The translations under genes and the position numbers were made by a program. Under the pieces are notes generated by a model that did no database searches, was not told where the DNA came from, and saw only the letters and a program-made list of their open reading frames with translations. Below, in pieces: positions 56,681 through 64,000 of a stretch of 64,000 nucleotides of DNA. Source of the stretch: Sarocladium kiliense (taxonomy: Eukaryota > Ascomycota > Sordariomycetes > Hypocreales > Sarocladiaceae); assembly GCA_030734395.1 (NCBI GenBank), contig JAUZTG010000042.1, positions 620,001-684,000 of the forward strand. Direction: 5' to 3'. Every line of letters begins with the position of its first letter. Position 1 is the stretch's first letter.

Positions 56681-57568
56681 TAGGAGGTGGTACTGAGCAC
56701 TTGTCCCGTGCCGCGAAACACTATCGCGATATTAGTGACAAGCTGACAGGACACTTGGCAGCCTGCCCAGCACCGCTCATCTTTTCTCCTCTGGGCAGTT
56801 CAATCGAGGATCCGGCCTTGGCTGCTTTGACAAGTGTCCATCCACGTCGGAAGCAAACCGACATGAACTACAACATGCTTTTATAATCGAGAAAGGCATA
56901 CACTAGTGTTCGCCATGACAGCCTCGTTCAATTGCCTTTTCCAATTGCCACTGCCGATGGCCACGGGCCTAGCTTCCGATTCAGATGGCGCAAATTAATA
57001 TGGCAAATATCAGCCATCAAAAGGTGCCATACCCTCGTGTGCATACCGTCTGCGGGGTGAACGCGGAGTATTGGCCATTCAGAGCCCAGGATCCAGGGTC
57101 CAGACCCGAGCTTGACCTGTATAAGCCATGGATGTCCCCTCATACGGTGTCTGCGAAATACCCCGAGAACGTATGTGAGGTAGCATTGGACCAGACATCA
57201 GGACTACAGGCAGACTAACAGATTGATTCGTACAGTCGCGTTGCAGAAGGGCTCACCCGTGGATGCTGATCACTGCTTGAACCCTTTTCAGAGTTACTTT
57301 CCAGGACAACACGGAATCTCATTCCGTCCAAAATGCTCGCAACCCCTCGACTTAGAAGGGAACTCAATTTCTAGGGTCTCATCTTCGCTATATTGCAATG
57401 TGCTGAATGGCTACCGAACTTGAGATAATCTGGTTATTACTAGATAAACTCAAGTTGAGGGTGCTCTGGACTCGGAGGCGATGGATCCGACTTGACGATC
57501 ATTGAGATTTTGGGATTTGAAACTTCCACCTATGGCTCTATCGTGAATACAAGGAAAGCTCTGGATTG

Positions 57569-57576
57569 TATATAAG
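57569..57576 (+). promoter_or_regulatory. TATA box of the GH6 gene
   Basis: TATATAAG lies 120 bases upstream of the ATG, a usual distance for strongly induced secreted-enzyme genes in fungi. Confidence 0.5.
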
Positions 57577-57695
57577 ATGCCGCTCTATCCGTAGACAAAG
57601 TGATTGTCACAGCTATATCCTCAAGCACTCGGCTCTACCCCCTTCCTTCATATCCTCCTGTGTATTCAAAGCACTACCAAAGCAACATTGCCACA

Positions 57696-59071
57696 ATGAA
57701 GCTGTCATCTGCTACCCTCATCGCCTTCGCGGCGGGCGCTATTGGCGCTCCTGCTGATACTGTCAAACCTCGCCAGGCTCCAGGCGGTTGCTCTAGTGCT
57801 GTCAAGCTTGATGCAAAGACCAATGTCTGGACGTCGTACACTCTCCATCCCAATGCCTTCTACAGGTCCGAGGTTGAGGCTGCTGCTGCCCAGATGTCTG
57901 GCTCTGATGCTCAGAAGGCCTTGAAGGTTGCTGATATTGGAACCTTCCTGTGGGCGTAAGTGGTTCCAGGGAGCGAGGCTAGGTATCCTCTGCTTACACT
58001 TCTAACAGCGACACCATCGCCAACATTGACCGTGTTGAGCCTGCTCTTCAAGATGTGCCATGCAATCATATCTTCGGTCTGGTCGTCTACGATCTGCCTG
58101 GCCGTGACTGCGCCGCGAAAGCCTCCAACGGAGAACTCCCTGTTGGCTCCCTGAACAGGTACAAGACTGAGTACATCGATAGTAAGTTGAACTCTTTGTA
58201 CCATGATCACAAAACAGGTTGGAGTATCTTTCAAAGTAATTTGGACTGACAAACCTTGCATAGAGCTCGCTGCCCTTATCAAGAAGTACCCCAATACCGC
58301 TTTCGCCCTCGTCATTGAGCCCGACTCCCTCCCCAACCTGGTCACCAACATCGACTTGACCTCTTGCCAGCAATCTGCTTCCGGCTACCGTGATGGTGTC
58401 GCATACGCGCTCAAGACGTTGAACCTTCCCAACGTCGTGCAGTATATCGACGCAGGCCACGGTGGTTGGCTCGGTTGGAACGACAACCTTGCACCAGGCG
58501 CTAAGGAGCTTGCCAATGCCTACAAGGCAGCTGGTAGCCCTTCACAGTTCCGTGGCTTTGCCACCAATGTTGCTGGCTGGAACCAGTGGTATGTCCTTCA
58601 CGCGATTACAAGTGTATGTCTTAGATTGCTGACATGGACACTCTTTATAGGGACGCTGAGCCCGGTGAGTTCGCTGGGGCCTCTGACGCCCAGTGGAACA
58701 AGGCCCAGAACGAGAAGAAGTACGTCGAGCTCTTCGGTGCCGCTCTCGCCAGTGCTGGCATGCCCAACCACGCCATCGTCGATACCGGCCGTAACGGCAA
58801 GCCCGGTGGCCGTCTCGAATGGGGCGACTGGTGCAACGTTGTCGATGCTGGTTTCGGTATTCGACCCAGCTCTTCAACTGGCTCTACCCTCACCGATGCC
58901 TTCGTCTGGGTCAAGCCTGGTGGCGAGTCCGATGGAACCAGCGACAGCAGCGCCGTCCGATACGACTCCTTCTGTGGCAAGTCTGACGCCTTCAAGCCTT
59001 CGCCTGAGGCAGGCCAGTGGAACCAGGCTTATTTCGAGATGCTCCTGAAGAATGCAAAGCCTTCTTTCTAA
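57696..59071 (+). CDS. GH6 cellobiohydrolase (1,4-beta-glucan cellobiohydrolase), secreted
   Basis: Four exons (57696-57955, 58009-58181, 58264-58588, 58651-59071) give 392 residues. A signal peptide MKLSSATLIAFAAGAIGAPA opens the protein, with a likely dibasic-type site at KPRQ. The GH6 domain shows IFGLVVYDLPGRDCAA, which keeps the Tyr and Asp of the active-site loop, ALVIEPDSLPNLVTN, YIDAGHGGWLGW, RLEWGDWCNVVDAGFGIRPS and FVWVKPGGESDGTSDSSAVR with the catalytic Asp region. The enzyme releases cellobiose from the non-reducing end of cellulose. There is no N-terminal CBM1 or linker, so it is the catalytic domain only. Confidence 0.94.
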
Positions 59072-60802
59072 GAATCTCCCACATTCTTTGGATCATCGGG
59101 TTGGGGTGGTGTGAGTGTAAATAGCTGAGATTGATCTTGGGGCGCCGACCTGACTGCCACCGAGTCAAGCGTCGTATCTAGTATATACAAAACAGACGCC
59201 AATACCATTCTTGCAGCAGTGCTTTCCTTTACGTAGTTAGCGCGATATATCTGCGTCAGACAGACTTTAATTTACAGGTATAGATTGAAGTTCAGGCTAG
59301 GTCTCAGGGGTCTGTAGGGTAGCTAGTCGTGCACTTCAAGAACAGCGCTTCAACATGGTTCGACGGGACAGTCAAGACACGAGATACGAATGATAGTGCC
59401 TGCCTTGTAAGCAATTATATGAATTGGATTAGATACATACAAACCGGGGATCTATTGAGGCGCTTATTCCCGTACAACACCCCGATGCTTGGTCTCGATA
59501 CATAGACCAGCAGGTAGACCTCCGGCGCCTAAACGATCATTTGCTTTACCAGATTCGAGTGATACTGGTGACGCGGCCATGAAGTTGCCTCCTTGCTTAA
59601 CATACGATCTGTGGAGTCATGTCCTTCTCGCAACCTACACCATATCTGTAGCTATCCAGCACCTATACGAATCGTAGTTTATACTCTGCTGCTCATGGGA
59701 ATTGAGCCAACTGTGGCCCCGAATAGCTCATGTTCTTCAAAATACGACTTCACCTTAAACCGGTCTGTGAATACTTCTGCTGTAAGGCCTGGGAGCTAGT
59801 GATAATTTTGTCGGGGGGTGTCCGCGATAGAGCCTTTCACACCTGAGCAGCATGTTAGCAGGCGTTCCGCGGAAAATGGGTCCAGATTGGAAAGGTTGAA
59901 CGGCGACCACCAAGTCTGCTGCTCCTATGTGGCTCCATCGCGAGGACCATCAAAGCACAGGTGCTGGTTCTTGAGGGGTTCGGAGTAAAACAATCGGCCC
60001 CTCCCCGCTGCCGTAAGCTGACGAATGGCCATAATCTCTAGAACTTGACGCAAGTCTGTGGTAGCGTGGACGATGCGGAAGTGCCCGAGACCATAACAGA
60101 CATGTCGATTCGAAGGGTGGATGGGGCCTTCGTGATTTAGCCTATTTCTTGGTATATCCTCAACCTTTGTCTGCAAGGATTTGATCCTTCACAACCTGGC
60201 AGAATATAGGCGAGTCTCGGTTCCCCGCAATCGCGGACATGTGCCGACGTGTTGTAACCCCGTTGCTTATCACTTGACAGAAATGGCATGCGTACTGCTA
60301 AAATGGACGAATATAGTCTACATAGTCGGTGTCGCGCATGTTGGTTCTCCAACAGAGAGCCCAGCGTCTCGGTCAGGCCATTCTAAGCTATTACATTTCC
60401 AGCAGCTAGTGACAAGGTCAAAGAGAGCTCCTACCTGTGGGTAACCTCTCTGACTGGCTATATAGTCTACCCCAGTCGACCTGGCTATTCCTTCGAAAGA
60501 AGGATGATCAGAGGTTGTTGAGTAAGGTAACCCCAAATCGACCTACATCTTGAGACCCTGCAGCCCTGTGTCGACACAACGCCACGAGGTTGTTCCTGCA
60601 TTCTGTTCACCCTTCTTGGAACACGCCTTGAACAAAGCAATATCTGTCCGCAGCCCCCTTCGTGAAACTCTTGCCCCAATCCACCTGGGTTGTTACCCTT
60701 GCTGCTCGAGCCAAGACACACCAACAAAGCTGTAATTAAATCGAGGTCTTCGGGGAATCTCCCGACCACACCAAAGCAGGCATATAGCACTCCCACGCCA
60801 AC
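59072..60802. other. Gene-poor stretch between GH6 and oxidoreductase genes
   Basis: About 1.7 kb. Open frames are short and overlap on both strands; no gene or repeat is supported. The right part is the presumed promoter of the oxidoreductase. Confidence 0.4.
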
Positions 60803-62026
60803 ATGAACATCGCTTTTGTAGGCTGCGGTTTTGTTTCCGCTTACTACGCCGACACGCTGCCGAACCATCCCGAGCTACGACCCTTGGCCGCATTTGATAT
60901 CTCTCCCTCCCGTGCGGAGGCCTTTTCGAAGAGGTATAATATCCCCATCGCCACCTCTTACCAGGCCATTCTCGACAACCCTGATATAGACCTCATCGTC
61001 AACCTCACACCACCTGCTTCGCACGTGGAAGTGTCCCGTGCTGCTCTGCTCGCCGGCAAACATGTCTATTCTGAGAAGCCGCTTTCGCTGGAACCTGCTG
61101 GAGCAAAGGAGTTGATTGCCCTCGCAGCGAAGCAGAACCTCCTGCTCGCCGTCGCTCCGTGCAACTTCCTCGGAGGGTCGATGCAGACTCTCGCCCGTCT
61201 GGTCCGCGAGAACGTCGTTGGCACCCCGCGTCTCGTCTACGCGGAGCTCGACGACGGTCCAATACACCAGCTGCCATATAACACTTGGATAAGCAGCGCT
61301 GGCGTGCCTTGGCCCGCAGAGACTGAGTTCCGCGTGGGCTGCATCTGGGAACATGCTGCATATGAGGTGGGATTTCTGACCAGTGTCTTCGGCCCAGCGG
61401 CGAGCGTCACATCCTTCTCCCACACGCTTGTCACCGACAAGATGAAGGAAGTCGCACCCGAAGAGCTAGGCCCAGATTTCTGCGTCGCCCTCATCTCATT
61501 CCGCGGCGGCGTCGCCGCCCGACTGACCATCGGGACCATCGCCAGACGCAACCGCTCGATGACCATCACCGGCGACAAGGGCATCCTCCATGTACCGGAA
61601 ATCTGGGACTACGAAGCGCCAGTCCAATTCACACTCTCAAGAGGCTCAACGGCTAACCCAACCTCATCACTGCTGCGTGTCACGCCGCAGACGACCCCCG
61701 AGAGCGTAGCAGATAGCCTCGACAGGCCAATGCCGGTAACGGAGCGAGGTATCCAAGTTGACACGCCGGCAGATGCACCGCGACAATATCCAAAGGCATA
61801 CCGTATGGACATGTGTCTCGGTTTGGCAGAACTCGCTGCCGCCATTCGCGAGAAACGTCGCCCACGCATGGCGGCAGACCATGCCTTTCACGTGTATGAG
61901 ATTCTGCAAGCACTACATGACTCCGTCGTCACGCCTGGACATCGCGAAATTACGTCGGATTTCTCACCAATCGACCCAATGCCCCCACTCCAGACGGCCG
62001 CATCAGACTGTGCAATCTCATGGTAG
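60803..62026 (+). CDS. Gfo/Idh/MocA family oxidoreductase
   Basis: A single exon of 407 residues. The Rossmann start MNIAFVGCGFVSAYYADTL has the Gly-rich NAD(P) loop, DIDLIVNLTPPASHVEVSRAAL gives the second half, and SEKPLSL carries the family Glu-Lys-Pro motif whose Lys is catalytic. The C-terminal alpha/beta domain includes RVGCIWEHAAYEVGFLTSVF with the His of the active site. These enzymes oxidise or reduce sugars, inositols and related hydroxyl groups with NAD(P). There is no signal peptide. The gene is convergent with the transcription factor gene. The substrate cannot be told. Confidence 0.9.
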   Translation: MNIAFVGCGFVSAYYADTLPNHPELRPLAAFDISPSRAEAFSKRYNIPIATSYQAILDNPDIDLIVNLTPPASHVEVSRAALLAGKHVYSEKPLSLEPAGAKELIALAAKQNLLLAVAPCNFLGGSMQTLARLVRENVVGTPRLVYAELDDGPIHQLPYNTWISSAGVPWPAETEFRVGCIWEHAAYEVGFLTSVFGPAASVTSFSHTLVTDKMKEVAPEELGPDFCVALISFRGGVAARLTIGTIARRNRSMTITGDKGILHVPEIWDYEAPVQFTLSRGSTANPTSSLLRVTPQTTPESVADSLDRPMPVTERGIQVDTPADAPRQYPKAYRMDMCLGLAELAAAIREKRRPRMAADHAFHVYEILQALHDSVVTPGHREITSDFSPIDPMPPLQTAASDCAISW

Positions 62027-62579
62027 GCATCGTGAGATGAGACTGCATGATGCTGGCATTCGCGCCTGCAAAAAGGATTGACACTCTGTTGCGCTGGGCT
62101 ACCTGGAGATCTGGCGACGGAATTTATAGGGCCAAGATGTCTGGTAGAGAGGACGAGCAGGTCCACGATTGACTGGACAAAACCGTGGGGGAGGCTGGTG
62201 CGGAAAGTATGATCGGTCTCGTGAAGGGTTGGATATGGATATGGTGCTTCGTCCAATCCGGAGTTAATAGAGCAGAAAATGAACCTGGGCTGCATATGAG
62301 TGCCCAGAGAAAGCAAGCTGGCGCTGATTGCAACCGAGTCGTCGAGCCGGTTGTGCAGGACATATGTTGCTGAAGGAAAGGATAGTCTCCGCACAGTTCC
62401 TGGGTGCTTGCTTAGGACATTTGTATGTTCGAATCTGCGCCTTATGGAGCCTGAGTTTGATACCAAGCTGATTCTTTGTGATTCGAACTTGGCGAAAGGA
62501 GGGGAGGAGGAGCCATATAGAGTGTCCTCAACATGTCAGAGCGCACAGCATTGGTGATTGTTGTTAGCTCGCCAATCCG
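62027..62579. other. Convergent 3' flanks of oxidoreductase and transcription factor
   Basis: About 550 bases tail to tail. Open frames on both strands overlap with no motif. Nothing else is seen. Confidence 0.4.
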
Positions 62580-64000
62580 TCACGTTTGATCCAAAAGCAG
62601 CCCTGGTGTCGAAAGGGTTACACTCATGCCGGTGAGTAGATTGTCTGGATCCGCCTCAAGCACCATGATCAGAGACTTCAATCGCTCCAACGAGACAGCC
62701 ATCTCGTTCTTCTCGTCGACAGTAAACGCTTCGGAGATGCAAGTGTGAAGAAAGACCTTGAGTATCGCATGGCTCGTGGTCCAGGTCACAGGAAAAACCA
62801 CCAGTGGTTTCTTCTGCCAGGACCCAGTACATGGTCTCGAAAATAGCTGCTGATGCTGAATGAGATTTTGGCTCGCATCAGCTATAGCACAACAAACTGT
62901 TGTAGCTCCAGGTGTAGGCCAAAGGAGGGAGAGAAGAAAGATGCCCTGGTAATAGTTGAACTGGCCCCAAGATCGTAGGTTCGCTGTAGTCTCATCAACT
63001 GGAAGAGACGACATGAACTCTTTCCAGCGGACAAACCACTCGTCAAGCCCACGGCGGTAGTCTGAAGCTTCAGTTTGCGCACGATCGACTTCGGATGCTT
63101 GTCTGTTGGAGTTTGTGTCCCAGCTGAGTAGTGTCGTGTGGATCTGCATCATCTGGAATGAAATGAGGTACGAGAAAATTGCTATGCGGTCTTCCGGATC
63201 GTCCGTCGCGGTCTTGGTAAGCTCCTAGTGAACGTTAGCTTTCGAACCTGTGTCTCGCTAGAGACAATTGGAAAGGTCCTCACCTGACGCAGATCGTCAC
63301 CGATGCTCAACAGACTTGGCCGCCCGAATGCTATGGAGACTTGGCTGGAAGAGTGGTGTTAGAACGCAAGTGTCGAAAGCGGATGCGGAGTAGTTACCTT
63401 TCCAGAGAGTACAATGTGCGTGTAAGAGTACATAACGTATCGTGATACTTGTCTTCTTCCATTGACGGCCGATGCGCAAGGTCGAGGAAATGCCGAATAG
63501 CGAAACCTAAGTGACGCCATATATCACCGGCACCGGGCTTCAGGAGTATATAAATGCAGATAAGCAATGTCCTCTGTAGTAGCATGATATTTGCATCTCG
63601 GCTTGAGTGATCGCATGTCATGCTCATCGCCGATGTGGCCTTCACGAAGTACGACTCTGCTTGAGCCGCAAACCTCGGATCACTTCGCTTCCCAATAAGG
63701 GAGGCAATGGCGAGAACCAAATACAAGATTTCAAGCGCATGATCGTGAAAGCCTTTCTTGCCTTGTGAATAGCAATGAGACAGGACGTCATCCAGAGAAG
63801 CCTGGTCTAACACGCGGTAGAACACATTGGTGGTGCGGGCAAATAACTGACACAGGCTTGTTGCGGTGGATATGGGAGGAAGAGCAACGTCGGCTAAGAT
63901 CTCTGGATCAAGGGTATGAGTCGATAAATGATTCGCTTGACCGAGGATCTGTGGGATATTGAAAGCTGCCCTTTGGCTGATGGTCCGTCGCAGAAGACCC
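62580..64000 (-). CDS. Fungal-specific transcription factor, C-terminal part (Fungal_trans domain)
   Basis: The gene runs off the right edge, so its N-terminus and any Zn2Cys6 domain lie outside. Visible exons are about 63398-64000, 63284-63344 and 62580-63224. The fungal transcription-factor middle-homology segments are clear: LYLVLAIASLIG, FVKATSAMSM, LQRTLLICIYILLKPGAGDIW, HLGFAIRHFLDLAHR and, across an intron, QVSIAFGRPSLLSIGDD. The protein ends LSTPGLLLDQT. Such regulators often control nearby metabolic genes, and its neighbours are the oxidoreductase and, further left, the cellulase; the target is unknown. Confidence 0.85.

Larger units (their letters stand above)
55427..57695. promoter_or_regulatory. 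Long upstream region of the GH6 gene
   Basis: Nearly 2.3 kb without a supported gene between the orphan coiled-coil gene and the cellobiohydrolase, divergent from both starts. It holds GGCTAAA at 56674-56680 and a TATA box at 57569-57576. Other open frames are short. Confidence 0.45.

Noticed and set aside
1..64000. CRISPR arrays, insertion sequences, rRNA genes or intact transposons
   Set aside because: No regular spaced repeats, transposase or reverse transcriptase motifs or rRNA-like sequence were noticed; only two short dinucleotide repeats and a C10 run.

Overview
The window is nuclear DNA of a filamentous ascomycete (Pezizomycotina). Genes carry short introns of about 45-90 bases with GTAAGT/GTATGT-type donors and CTAAC-like branch sites, and the recognisable proteins include several fungal hallmarks: a DASH complex subunit, the Sho1 osmosensor, RO10, a 3CxxC zinc finger, an FSH1 hydrolase, a fungal-specific transcription factor domain and a highly reducing polyketide synthase. 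The class cannot be fixed from the sequence alone; Dothideomycetes is a guess.

The left half (1 to about 30.8 kb) is mostly a dense housekeeping block. In order: the 3' part of a metallophosphoesterase/5'-nucleotidase-like gene (+); a Helo-like protein (-); POP7 (RNase P/MRP, -); RAV2 (V-ATPase assembly, +); a NIPSNAP protein (-); ATP18 (ATP synthase subunit j, +); a 3CxxC zinc-finger protein (-); a BTB protein (+); an FSH1-type serine hydrolase (+); RPN5 (26S proteasome lid, -); a one-pass membrane protein with repeated RRPS(H/R)P(D/E)L motifs (-); SPC19 (kinetochore, +); SHO1 (osmosensor, -); then after a 3.5 kb gap RO10 (dynactin, -), an AVT-type amino acid transporter (+), mitochondrial bS16 (-) and the NAD(P)HX epimerase (+).

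From about 30.9 kb the character changes: wide gene-poor stretches, two small cysteine-rich proteins with the same N-terminal signature, and a 10.2 kb gene for a highly reducing polyketide synthase fused to a C-terminal carnitine acyltransferase-type domain (34789-45009, -). Domain order is KS-MAT-DH-MT-ER-KR-ACP-cAT, about 3215 residues in ten exons, one intron being GC-AG. A 2.1 kb divergent promoter separates it from a GMC oxidoreductase (+), followed by an alpha/beta hydrolase (-) and an amino acid permease (-). This is the strongest candidate for a specialised-metabolism locus: the PKS would build and methylate a reduced chain, the cAT domain would pass it to an alcohol or polyol, and the GMC enzyme and hydrolase could tailor it or an acceptor. 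The cluster assignment is inference from position.

The right end holds an orphan coiled-coil protein (-), a GH6 cellobiohydrolase without a cellulose-binding module (+), a Gfo/Idh/MocA oxidoreductase (+) and the C-terminal part of a fungal-specific transcription factor running off the right edge (-). Exon limits were read by eye from splice signals and reading-frame closure; no database search was possible.
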